28,099 bases of DNA. Source: Chrysophaeum taylorii (taxonomy: Eukaryota > Sar > Pelagophyceae > Pelagomonadales > Pelagomonadaceae). Both the position numbers and the translations under genes were made by a program. The notes under the pieces were generated by a model, which had not been told where the DNA came from, searched no databases, and saw only the letters and a program-made list of their open reading frames with translations. Positions 9,516 to 18,770 of this stretch are shown here, piece after piece. The stretch is from contig JAQMWT010000554.1 in assembly GCA_029834535.1 (NCBI GenBank), positions 1 to 28,099 of the forward strand, in the 5' to 3' direction. Numbering within the stretch: position 1 is the stretch's first letter; the number at the start of each line of letters is the position of its first letter.

Positions 9516-9971
9516 ATCGCCCGTCGAGCTAATTGTCCAGACGAGTGCTTCGCCTTCCGTAAAAACGTCAAATTGCGGTGATCCGTTTCAAAGATCGTTT
9601 TGTGCCCTTCAAAATAGGAGCGAAGATGCTCGAGAGAAAGAATAACTGCCAGTAGTTCTAGCCGGCGGGGCTCATAGTTCCGCATCTCTTTCGGCACAGC
9701 TCTGCTCCAATACTCAAACGCTCGTTCCTCTCGTGTCACCTTGCCGGTGTCGTCTTTGACTTCCACGAGTTGGAAAAGATAAGCGCCCTGACCATCCTTG
9801 GAGCATCCGAGCTGATCTAAAAGGGACGGTCGTAGTCCGGGTGATAGACTCCGCGAGAGTCCACCAAGGCTTCAATGATCGTATCCCACGCTTTCTGGCA
9901 ATCGGGCGTCCACTCGAACGGAACACCTTCAAGACACAATCGCCTCGACGGCTCTACAATATTCGAATAAC
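9455..9971 (-). pseudogene. Gypsy pol: reverse-transcriptase end and RNase H core, 5'-truncated
   Basis: The segment opens with the connection typical just before gypsy RNase H (FEWTPDCQKAWDTIIEAL, then a D-A-S-like first active-site region). It continues with NYEPRRLELLAVILSLEHLRS and ETDHRNLTFL, the expected Glu and TDH motifs. A TAG and a one-base frameshift near 9810-9825 break the frame. The reverse-transcriptase palm with YxDD, the protease and the matching gag are absent: the homology stops where the copia LTR begins at 9972, so the element was cut at that junction. Confidence 0.8.
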
Positions 9972-10285
9972 TGCAGAGAATTCGGCTAGGCAGTGGTTAG
10001 ATCACCGAGTGACCATCCCGTATCACCGCGCGAGTCTGGCAAGGTAGGTTTCAGGGAACTAAAGGTAGGGGTCCCCCTAGCCTCGGCACACGACAGACGA
10101 TACATAGCAACACATCAGTGTAACATGTAATTACTACGTACCTGCGGGACGCGCTAGACCATGATGATGAGCGTGAGCACAGATCAGAGGACTATTCGAC
10201 TGTGTAAAAAGGAAGAAGAAGGGTAAGGAAGAGATCGCTTTCTCAACGGACGGAATAAGGGTAGGAGTTGGCAGATTTCTCTGCA
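9972..10285 (-). mobile_element. Copia-type LTR, minus orientation (copy D)
   Basis: This 314-bp segment is about 80 percent similar by eye to 21819-22136 in the same orientation. On the minus strand it starts TGCAGAGAAATC and ends GAATTCTCTGCA, giving 9-bp inverted termini with the TG...CA ends of an LTR. A GA-rich polypurine run (CGAGGGGG) abuts its start, so it is best read as the 3' LTR of a minus-oriented element lying to its right. The perfect primer site seen beside the other copy is missing, and no 5-bp target duplication is evident. Confidence 0.7.
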
Positions 10286-10293
10286 CCCCCTCG
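10286..10293 (-). other. Polypurine tract before LTR copy D
   Basis: On the minus strand CGAGGGGG is directly followed by the LTR start TGCAGAG, the position where plus-strand DNA synthesis is primed in LTR elements. Similar AGAGGGGGA runs occur inside the plus-strand copia element. Confidence 0.5.
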
Positions 10294-10685
10294 ACATGTC
10301 TTGTGGTAGAGGAACATGACATCTCTTGAAAAATGTGATGGAGGACGAGATCAGGATAAACAAGAAGTGCACTTCAGAGGTCACATAAAGTGGCACAACA
10401 GGTTTATCGGCAGACAGGTGTCACGGCTTGGACTTGGTGATAACACTCGGAATGATTTTAGCAACGGAAACTTTGAAAGAGGGCAGTGAATGTGAGTGTG
10501 AGGTAGAAGTTAATGATAACGGTGAGGAGATTGCTTGTTCCTCTTGGACCTCACATATGGCGGGAACGTCATCATCTTCAGGTTCAGAAGGATGATTGAT
10601 GCTCTTTGCGGAAGCTAGAGGAAACAACAAAAGAAAAAAAAAGGTAGAGAATGCGCAAGTAAAGACACAGGTAGCGAGACTGCAT
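10286..10685 (-). pseudogene. Possible small secreted or membrane ORF between pol remains and 3' LTR
   Basis: From an ATG at 10685 the minus strand codes a hydrophobic stretch (LCLYLRILYLFF). At a run of nine T (rc of about 10633-10641) the frame shifts by one base into a segment ending LASA, a good signal-peptidase context. About 60 mostly polar, acidic residues follow, with two Cys. A TGA at 10421-10423 ends it. The same frame continues through a hydrophobic segment (HFLFILISSSITFF) and a basic KRCH. Signal peptide, ectodomain and transmembrane segment would be the layout of a type I membrane protein, but the frameshift and stop mean that this is conjecture. No homology is recognised. Confidence 0.3.
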
Positions 10686-10891
10686 GACCTTTATATCGCA
10701 CATATAGCAGAGAGCAGAGACATCAACACGTTAAGCGTGTGAGTTGGGTAGCGGTAAACGCTCTTGGCAGAGTTGTGTTGTGACATAAGCCGATGATGTT
10801 TAAGGACGAGGATGGAAGACTTCAACCTGAGCATCAGCACCATGTTCCATGAAGCGTCGTTGTTTTATTAAAATGCAACGTCAAAGCGATG

Positions 10892-11222
10892 GAGGACGGT
10901 GCCTCATGAATCCTGAGCCTTGCGAGGGCATCCGCCCTCCCGGCGTAGGTTGGCACCTATTCGCCTCCCGGGCGGGCCGGTTGGCAGCCGGAACGTTCGC
11001 AGTGGGACGGGGTATGGCCGGGGGGCGAAGACGGAAGGTTATCGACGAGTTGGTTGTCAGTCACATCGCGGTCTCCTCGTCGCATGGCGACAAGCTTGAT
11101 GGTCACTCTCCGCCGACCGACCTTTCGGCGCTCCTCGTCTACAGGCCCGTGATTCCGGACTGGCACCTGTCGGTCCGGCCTGGCTCCCATGCTCGGGAGA
11201 GGTCTGAAGTTAGTTTTAGTTA
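10892..11222 (+). mobile_element. SINE-like retroposon, longer copy
   Basis: The last 249 bases (10974-11222) are nearly identical to 14441-14690. The copy ends in an imperfect TTAG repeat tail and is flanked by a 17-base direct repeat with one mismatch, GCAACGTCAAAG[C/A]GATG, at 10875-10891 and 11223-11239. A 3' simple-repeat tail, a longish target duplication and a 5'-truncated sister are the marks of LINE-mobilised retroposition. The extra 5' part (10892-10973) may hold a polymerase III promoter; only a weak B-box-like GGTTGGCACC (10948-10957) is visible. The open frame through it is probably meaningless. Confidence 0.75.
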
Positions 11223-11239
11223 GCAACGTCAAAGAGATG

Positions 11240-11892
11240 AAACTTGTAAGTAAGATAGAGGTTGTAGTCCTCGTAGTGAGGGCGGTCAAATAAATAAATA
11301 AATAATAGTGAACTGTTAGTGAACAGCAAAGAAGAAGTGAAACTACAGAGGTCGCATGAAGAAACACAATTTCTTGCAGATCATGTTCAGTCGTAGAATC
11401 ATCAGCAGCTTGCTAACCTGGACGTTATATGGGTAGAGGATGAGTCCAGGAAGATATAAGGCGTGATGATAAAGAGAATGAAGATTGAAGACCAGTATGA
11501 GTATGTCAATGTACCATGGACTCAAGGAGGGTGTTGTAAGAATCCTATCTGAGATCATGAAGGAAACAAAGAAGCGTGATCTGACACATAGTCGGATATT
11601 GTCGGCAATGTATAGCGAGTTGAGGTGGAATCGTGAGACAGTAAGGGATTCAGGTCTCATGCCCATAGTAGACCATGAGTGTGGACGATATGGTACCACT
11701 GGGGTGGTGTCCGTAAGCCATACGCTATCCAGCACTGGGCATTTAGTCATTAGGAAGCAATGTTGGGCGGTAAGGATACCCAACGAGAAGTGGACCCTTT
11801 AAGATTGTTAGTGTACAGTGGGCGCCGAGTGAATACATTGTTGTTGTGATGTTTGGTAATTCCAGAGAGCTACACTATTATGTGTGCGACAC
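11240..11892. other. Relic sequence without recognisable gene
   Basis: It contains a short AAAT microsatellite near 11289-11307 and a minus-strand open frame (11343-11783, 146 codons) in which I could find no family motif. By position it may be internal sequence of the minus-oriented copia element whose 3' LTR is at 9972-10285. Confidence 0.3.
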
Positions 11893-12249
11893 TGGAACAT
11901 TTCACACCGATCTCTACAAGAGGGTTTTCTCTCCGTAATACGGCTTTCCCTCTATCCTTCCTTACCCTTCCGCAATTACTTATACTATGAAGAACCCAGT
12001 CTGAAGCTCTTTTCCAACGTGGAGTAGGCCTCCAGGTGCGTACCGTCAGGTACGGGGTTGTCTGTTTAATTAACAGAGGCTTCGTTCCTCGTTGTCAGTG
12101 TAAACGCTTCTATGGGGCCTAATGTCCTTAAGGAGTTAGGGCTTAAATTCCTACCTTGTGTAGTAGCATGTGACAAGCGGAATGGTCTGTACACGCCTAA
12201 GACTGCACGCAGTCTCTACCATGTACCCGGAGAGGGTCAAATCTCTCCA
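11893..12249 (+). mobile_element. 5' LTR of the methyltransferase-bearing copia element (copy A)
   Basis: The start TGGAAC is shared with the diverged copy at 26918. The end CTCTCCA is fixed by the primer-binding site directly after it. Blocks shared with the other copies are TTTTCTCTCCGT-ACGGCTTTCCCTC (also in 26918-27345), TTCCTTACCCTTC (also in the minus copy 21819-22136), and GTAGCATGTG, GCGGAATGGTCT and a stem-loop (12200-12215). The length of 357 bp fits the 314-428 bp of its relatives. The 5' boundary is inferred from comparison and could be wrong by tens of bases. No matching 3' LTR is present in the window. Confidence 0.65.
12200..12215 (+). other. Conserved stem-loop in copia LTR
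   Basis: AGACTGC-AC-GCAGTCT forms a 7-bp stem. The aligned site in the LTR at 27265-27278 is GACCGC-AC-GCGGTC: a T-A pair has become C-G, keeping the stem. The minus-oriented copy has a related CTCAC-CGC-GTGAG stem at 21869-21881. Compensatory change suggests that the structure matters, perhaps in packaging, dimerisation or transcript processing. Confidence 0.5.
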
Positions 12250-12263
12250 GGTCATGGGCCCAG
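12250..12263 (+). other. Primer-binding site for half-tRNA initiator Met
   Basis: GGTCATGGGCCCAG follows the LTR end directly. It is complementary, with one mismatch, to the anticodon arm of eukaryotic initiator tRNA-Met (GCUGGGCCCAUAACC). Drosophila copia and yeast Ty5 prime from this internal half-tRNA instead of the tRNA 3' end. The perfect version is at 21804-21818. Confidence 0.75.
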
Positions 12264-12734
12264 ATGCGTAGGTGTGTCAGCCCAACTGTGTTGTACGTAT
12301 AAATGGAGTGATCAATTTGCGCCTGATCACGAGTACAATGCGACAATGTGTTTGGCGGTGGTCTACTGTACATATTTGTTGTGTGACGGTATGTGCCCAC
12401 CAGTTAATTTGGTTTGTGACCGAGTTGGGTCGGTCACTGGTCATATGCACTCGCATAGCCAATAAAATTAAAATTTTTCCTACACAAGCCGCGGAAACTT
12501 GTACGGGTTTTTCCTCTTATTCCCCTACAAAAGACTGTCTGCTCGAGAATTAATCCATTCTTCAGTCTCAAGTCATCCTGTTTTTAAATAACATGTTGAT
12601 TTGTTTGGTCTTGTAAATAAGCCCACGCTTAAAATAGCGTACTGTACATATGACCCGCACTCGAGAAGCCCTTCATTCTTATGTGTCGAATATGTCTATC
12701 AATCCTGTAACCTATTCTTTAATAGGCCATAGCC
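12264..12734 (+). other. Leader between primer site and gag
   Basis: About 470 bases without convincing coding sequence. It has a TATAAA-like string near 12299, an A/T-rich stretch with AATAAA near 12462, and a perfect 6-bp stem-loop CCTATT-CTTT-AATAGG at 12710-12725 ending nine bases before the gag ATG. An LTR-element leader normally carries packaging signals, which I cannot identify here. Confidence 0.45.
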
Positions 12735-14440
12735 ATGTCAAAACAAAAACCAATATCCACTACGGATATCTACAAACAAGAACAAATCCTCGTTGATAAA
12801 ATCAACGCAGGATTGCGTTTCCAAGACAACTCAACCAAGGTGAACTTACAAATTAAGGTACTTCGCAGGCATATGACAAGTCCATACGTGGACGCGTTAT
12901 TCTGCTTCGATTCATATGAAGCTTACACCCGGAACGCTCCGGAGTATAACCAACTTCTTGAACAAGAAGTTGATATCATCTTCGCTCAATGGAAAGCTGA
13001 ACAAGTAAATGATTTACACTTACCGGATGAAGATGCCCTGCCTGATCATCTTTAAACTTGGTACGTCAATTCATCACATCAACTATCAGTTGATGCTCGT
13101 AATAATCTCGAACGACTTTACTACCAAGAGTCATACAATCTCGTTCGTCCCGAATTAAATGAGGATGTTAAACGTGTCCTCACTTTATTAGATACCCGAC
13201 TCCCTAAATCAATTGTGTATGATTCATCTCTAACTAACATATCCTTTACAGGTCTCTCTAATGCCGACTGGATCAAACACTGCGAAACTTATGCAGGTTT
13301 CTTGTACACATTCTTTAATCTGGAATCACAAGAAAAAACCGCACTCGCCATGTGGCCTCAATTAAAGAAGATATATGCACTTACTGCACATCCTAATAAA
13401 CTACGTGCAGTAATGCTTTTAGCTTACCATTACTATGAGACAGTGTCTTGTACAGATGTCACTGAGCTTAAATCCCAGTTTAATCGAATGTCTTTAAATG
13501 TTAATTGGTATGCCCATGTGTTTGTCGAACAACTCCTTGCTCTCCAATCTCAGGCAAAGCAATTAAATAATGATGAAGCATCAATCCAATTTAATGATTC
13601 CATAATCACTCTCAAAGCCCACGAGGAGATCTACCGTCTATATGCTAATCCCTCGGATCACGAGCGCTATTCTCAATCTCTATTGGAATGGTGTAAACTC
13701 TACGAGACACGCTCTGGGAACAACTCGATTCACGATCCTGAATTGTTAAAGCTAGTTGATCCTAACGACGTTCGTCCGTTATTGGAGTTCCTGTTAAAGA
13801 TATACAATGAAACAACGTTTTCCTCTGACCGACGCTCGGATAAACCCGCTTCCTGGATCCCTTACATCCCTGGTACTACCGCTACCAAGCCACCTAAGGT
13901 ATTATTGATGGGGACTATTCATCAATCCCACGACTCTCTAAACAATGCTTACTCGTTGTTAGCTACTGTGGCTGGACAGTCTGGCTTCAACGCTCGTAAG
14001 CTTCGTAATGCAAAAGATAAAGCATCGACAATTTCACCTCGTGACACGTCGTACTATCGCCCACCTTCAAATTATAACGTCAAAGGTACCAGCTTCGATC
14101 GTCCTGTCTACTCACACTCCTCTAACCGTAATGCACGCTCTAATATGTCTCTTATGGACCGGGCTACTTATCAAGTTGATCGTCTTCGCCACCAGTTTGG
14201 TAAACTACAGGAAACGAATCCCAACCCCTCTACCGACTCCAAAATGGCACAGGAGGAAATGAAAAGCTTACTGAGTACCCTCTGGACAACCGCTTCTCAA
14301 GCTTCGACACAGTCCTTAGATCCTGATGAAGCCACCCAAGTTCATCTCTACTTATCTCGAGTTGATACTATGTCCAATACCATATCGAGCCTCTTAGAAG
14401 CCGATAAGGAATCTCTTGTTTCAGAAGAAAAGTATCAAAC
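12735..14440 (+). pseudogene. Copia Gag, broken by a stop and a SINE-like insertion
   Basis: A single frame runs from ATG 12735 to the insertion at 14441 with one TAA (13053-13055). Removing the 260 bases of insertion plus duplicated target returns to the same frame, which continues into the protease. The first 350 codons are mostly alpha-helical in character (for example WPQLKKIYALTAH, LKSQFNRMSL), as in copia-type capsid domains, followed by a Ser/Asn-rich basic segment. I see no CCHC zinc knuckle. The element context identifies it, since Gag sequences diverge too fast for recognition by eye. The codon use is more A/T-rich than in the neighbouring gypsy and GC-rich relics. Confidence 0.7.
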
Positions 14441-14690
14441 GGGCCGGTTGGCAGCCGGAACGTTCGCAGTGGGACGGGGTATGGCCGGGGGGCGAAGACG
14501 GAAGGTTATCGACGAGTTGGTTGTCAGTCACATCGCGGTCTCCTCGTCGCATGGCGACAAGCTTGATGGTCACTCTCCGCCGACCGACCTTTCGGCGCTC
14601 CTCGCCTACAGGCCCGTGATTCCGGACTGGCACCTGTCGGTCCGGCCTGGCTCCCATGCTCGGGAGAGGTCTGAAGTTAGTTAGTTAGTT
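14441..14690 (+). mobile_element. SINE-like retroposon inserted in gag, 5'-truncated copy
   Basis: It is flanked by an exact 10-base target duplication, AGTATCAAAC (14431-14440 and 14691-14700). It ends in TTAG repeats and matches the last 249 bases of the copy at 10892-11222 almost base for base. It lacks that copy's first 80 or so bases. Insertion in the same strand as gag disrupts the frame. Near-identity of the two copies implies recent activity, later than the insertion of the copia element. Confidence 0.85.
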
Positions 14691-14700
14691 AGTATCAAAC

Positions 14701-15556
14701 TGAAACATCTGCTCCTGCAGCGTCCCCCGGTGATGCGGAGCAGAGGGGGACTGATACAGAGAAAATGTTCCACACTTTTCTGTCCATTAAAGATGATGAA
14801 ATCGATAACATCCCTCAGCCGCTATTGCAGCACATAAATGCTAAAGCTCAGAATGCTATCGTTCGTCGTCAAGCTCGGGAAACTTTCTCGCACTCTGAGC
14901 TCCCCAGTAATCTACCCAATGAAGATAATGAAGATGGTGCAGATCCCCCTGTGTTGCTACCAAAATTAAACACTGGTTTTACAGTCGCCGTTGTGCCTTC
15001 CGAACAAACGCAAAGTTTCATGACACAGTACGTGTTTGGTCAAAGCTCAACACATGCCTGTTATGCAACAATGCTTAAACTGTACAACGAGTACAATTTG
15101 CCGCTAATGACTACGCCAGGACATGCTGACACATGTGCTTCTCAACATGTAATTAACTTTAAACGTTACGCTGATCCTATCCACATCGCAAAGCTACCCG
15201 AGTCCTTATCACCTGCTATCCAGACTGCCACGGATACGCAGAGTATCACACATGCTATGATTATAAGGACTGTCATTCCCGCTCTCCCAAAGCATCCAAA
15301 TGTGGGATATGTAAAGCTAGACGTTGCGCTTTTCCTACCCAAGCAAAACGACCATAACGATCCCGATCTGCACATCATCAGCATGACTCAATGGGGACAA
15401 GATAAACTTGGTATACATCTTTATGGAGTTGAATTTAAAGGACAATCTTCTATCCAGAGTAAAATTGATGATAATGTCAAGATTACTTTGTTTGGACTTA
15501 ATAACCTAACAGCCTACTATACCAATTTATTCGCTACAACAAGCAAAGGCGCGTAA
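14701..15556 (+). pseudogene. Copia Gag C-terminus and aspartic protease
   Basis: This is the continuation of the gag frame, open to TAA at 15554-15556. The protease is seen around 15115-15150 as GHADTCASQHV, which corresponds to the copia-family W-x-DSGAS-x-H active site with Cys replacing the usual Gly. A downstream segment (VKLDVALFLPKQND then IISMTQWGQDKL) matches the family's V-L-x-VP...L-x-S pattern. The enzyme would cleave Gag-Pol. The D-T-C-A-S variant may be a decay mutation (Gly to Cys needs one base change) or a lineage trait. A QRG-containing peptide just upstream (PGDAEQRG, 14727-14750) recurs after integrase. Confidence 0.7.
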
Positions 15557-15557
15557 A

Positions 15558-17969
15558 ATGGAACTTCGCTCACTACAGTTCAGACTATGTGCTTTTAATG
15601 AACAATGCGAAATGCTTAAACTATATTCCACCCTCATGGAACGCGTAATTTACGTCCCATGGCTCAAAACCATCTTGGAGTCAATGCATTCGCAGCTGCC
15701 TTGCATACGCAAGCATTTCCCACCTCCCGTATGACGCAAGGTTACCACACGTTTGCTTCACACAGTAACTACGTCTCCTAGCTCACGAACACCTACTGTA
15801 ACTCTACTTTGCTCTGGGATGTCCACTCCTGCCTTCTTGGCCTGCGCTTCTAATGACTTGCAAATCAACATCAACGTTAAAGTTCTTGTTGAGAGCGACG
15901 ACAATCTCACGCACATGCTACGAAGACGATTTGGTAATTCCATCGAAATTTTCTCATCCCTACCCAAGTTTCTGACATACCTCCATCGAGCATCGGACGC
16001 TGAACGTGCACGATATTACACCGATATAGTGGAACTGACATCACCATGCACAAATCGCAACATAATCAATGGGAGATCCATTTCCACCTTCGAGCGTGAT
16101 ATGGATGATTCCTTGTTTCCAAGTGCTCTAAGTGTACTTGAGCTTTTAAAGCCGCTCGTTCTTTTCACGGAAATGACACCACCACACTTCGCATCGTATG
16201 AAGACCATATACGAGTTGCTAATCTCATCTTCTCAACGATGCACTATACGGTGGATACATGTGACCGATTTCCATGCTATCTATGTGGAGATTATCAAGC
16301 CAGAGAAAGATGGATCCTCGTTGCACGCGAATATAACACCGGCCATCTTGATCTGCTTTCCTGGCCTAACAAACGAGTCACTTCCTTTCTGGACATTGCA
16401 GACCACGCTAATTCCATCAGTCGCAAGTTAATAGTCGACGAACCTTGGACGCAGGTCTTTCACGACGTACCATTCGTGTCCACACCTAAAACCTACAACA
16501 TCTTTAGTCGTACAGGATCCGTGCGCTTAACTGTGACTGAGCTTGAAACCTTAACCATGCTGTTCCTTCGTCTGCACTCTAACAAAACAGTCGAACATCC
16601 CAGTCAAGATGAAATGGAGGGCATTTCTAACTTTCGCCTGGGATTCTTGACTAATTCAACAAAACCACATGCTTGCATGAGATCTCCTATTGAACTCAAA
16701 GCTTTCGTGCTCCTCTATAATATTATGGGACGTTTATTCCCTAAATCTATCACATTACCTGTGTCCTTTCGTATTACAACTATCGAATCTCACCAACCAT
16801 CTCACCGGTTATTCTTAAATAAATCCTCTACTTCCTCCATCATTTACATCACCGGTGGAAGAGACACAAGCGGAGACATAACAGTTTCCAACTCCTCTTC
16901 TAAACACCAGGCACATATAAATGCTTTTGGCGAAACCTATACCTTCCTAACACATGATGCCGGAATCGATAAGACTGCTTATCTCGAACCTGTTACTGGT
17001 TTTCTTTGGCTTTGCCAAGCATACCATAATAATAATGAAAATCAAGACACGCGTCGTCTAGTACAAGCACTGGTTCCCCATACTTCTCCTGTATTTCACG
17101 ATTCTTTTGTCTTCTACCCTCAGGAAAATCGTCTCGAATTTATCGATAAAATGTTTGCTTTAAGTGACATGCATCTGTCCCAAAGCAGATACCTGGGCTT
17201 TATTACATCAAGCGATAGGAAGATGGGTGCCAAAGTTCATTCTATATACACTCCCACTCCTACCATTCGTGGAGTTGCCAATATGCTCGTGTACGATCCA
17301 CGACTCGATCGCATTCGACACTACTCAACTCGTGAATTGGCACGCGCCAATAACTTCACAGCGCACCAAATCAATTTTCTTTTGTCTTTGTCCCCGGCCC
17401 TATGCTGTGACATAATCGCAAATGCTATTCCGGCTGGAACATATCATATAATTTATAAACATTTGTGTCAGCTTGTCTATGACTTGCGTAAATTAACGCT
17501 ATCACCATCATTTGACCCTGATCATGCTTCTCTAACCAAAAACTATAGGTCAACCTTCTTCACCAATATATTCCCCACAGACACATCCTTAATATTACAC
17601 CAGAGTTCCATTACAATGTTGTACATCTCCAATAAAAAACTCTCATGTTGTGATAATCTTGCTTCTAACCACGAACTTCCATCTTTTCATTTCGATTCAG
17701 TAGCTCATGTCTTCCTCTCTAACACCTCATCCGCAGATATATCATCTCCTACTAAAGAAAGACAAATTCCTCTTATAACGCCAAGACAGCTCCATGAGAA
17801 GCATGCGTCCTTCGATAAGAAAGTTCATGCCAGGGGCACCCTCGCATTTCGAGATGCGCAACAACGAGCTACCAATTTTTACAACATCCACCATTCTAGT
17901 GATTCTCAAGCTATAAAAGCTGTTCAGGTTATTGCCAGTCCTGGACACCACCCATCGGACGTACCCTAG
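15558..17969 (+). pseudogene. C5-cytosine DNA methyltransferase domain in copia Pol
   Basis: The enzyme class transfers a methyl group from S-adenosylmethionine to cytosine C5 in DNA. Numbering is from the TTG at 15753. Motif I is VTLLCSGMSTP-A (16-27). Motif II is VLVESDD (44-50). Motif IV, DIVELTSPCTNRN (91-103), has the catalytic Cys at 16047-16049. Motif VI is LVLFTEM, with its Glu at 16170-16172. Motif VIII, CYLCGDYQARERWILVA, has QxRxR from 16296. A long variable region of about 320 residues follows. Motif IX is IRHYSTRELARANNF (17313-17357), and motif X is IIANAIPAGTYHIIY (from about 17415). The frame opens at ATG 15558, one base after the protease stop. It holds one TGA (15732-15734) and runs through TAG 17967 into integrase. 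The canonical PPCQ is SPC-T and ENV is TEM, so it is a diverged member. About 150 residues before integrase hold no clear motif. Confidence 0.82.
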
Positions 17970-18770
17970 CGTAAGTTCTGTGTGGATTGTACGATTAATC
18001 AAAAACGCTTTCCTCATCCACATCACCCTACCAAGCAACCATCATTCGAAAAAATTTTCCAACTGGTGAAGCCTGGGCATGTGACGGTGGTTTTCGTATC
18101 CGTTCTCTCGGAATGGGGATCCTTTCGACATATCATTGTTTTTAAGTGCCTCATTTCTAAATTTTTGTTAGTGTACTTTTGTCGTAGCACTAACTCCAGC
18201 GAATTTTGCAACGCCCTTGAGTTTGTCCGCAATTTTTGCTCTACTTATGTTCATGTGCAACTAAAACAAATCTATTGTGATTCCTTTTAACCCTATTTAT
18301 CTCGGCATGTTACAACCCCCTTCCGTGTGGAACACGGTATTAACATGTCCGCGTTCCCCCCTTACTTACATGTCTTTAATCATGACGTAGAAGCCGCTGT
18401 TGGTCATACGGCCACTGCCGCGTCTACACGACTCCGGCATATGCTTAATGTATCCTATAAAGGTCACCTCCTAACAGATCCGGCACCACACTACCCGTGG
18501 GCTGTTATACATGCCATCCAATCGTATAATCTCCTCCCTAACGTTGCTCTCGAACGCATTTTTAATAAAGTCCTAAGCTATAATAAAGTCCTAAGCCCCC
18601 AACAAGTTTTGTTATACCAATGTAATGTTCCCCAACAAGACTACCTCAAACCTTTTGGTTCTGTTTGTTATCTGCATTTGGAACCTAACGAATTTCATAA
18701 ATATGAGCCTCGATGTCGTCCTTACATCTACTTATGTGGTGCTAATGTTATAAACCCTTAATAACACCCC
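17970..18770 (+). pseudogene. Copia integrase, degenerate
   Basis: It continues the methyltransferase frame beyond TAG 17967. The zinc domain's CVDC is at 17979-17990, followed by a K-x-R/F segment. The core is recognisable: second Asp in YCDSF just before TAA 18288-18290, then GINMSAFPPYLHVFNHDVEAAVGH with the Glu about 36 residues on. The C-terminal copia signature L-x-PFGSVCYLHL is near 18648-18680. The first catalytic Asp is replaced by Val (VTVVFVSVLSE), one base change away. A frameshift follows near 18755-18770. An 18-bp in-frame tandem duplication (18563-18598) adds six residues. The copy is inactive. Confidence 0.8.

Noticed and set aside
14441..14684. C-terminal extension of Gag through the inserted repeat
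   Set aside because: The bases are a retroposon with a target duplication. The same bases occur in a different context at 10974-11222.
16528..16590. VRLTVTELETLTMLF as methyltransferase motif IX
   Set aside because: It resembles motif IX, but no motif X follows at the right distance. The later IRHYSTRELARANNF with IIANAIPAGT is a better pair.
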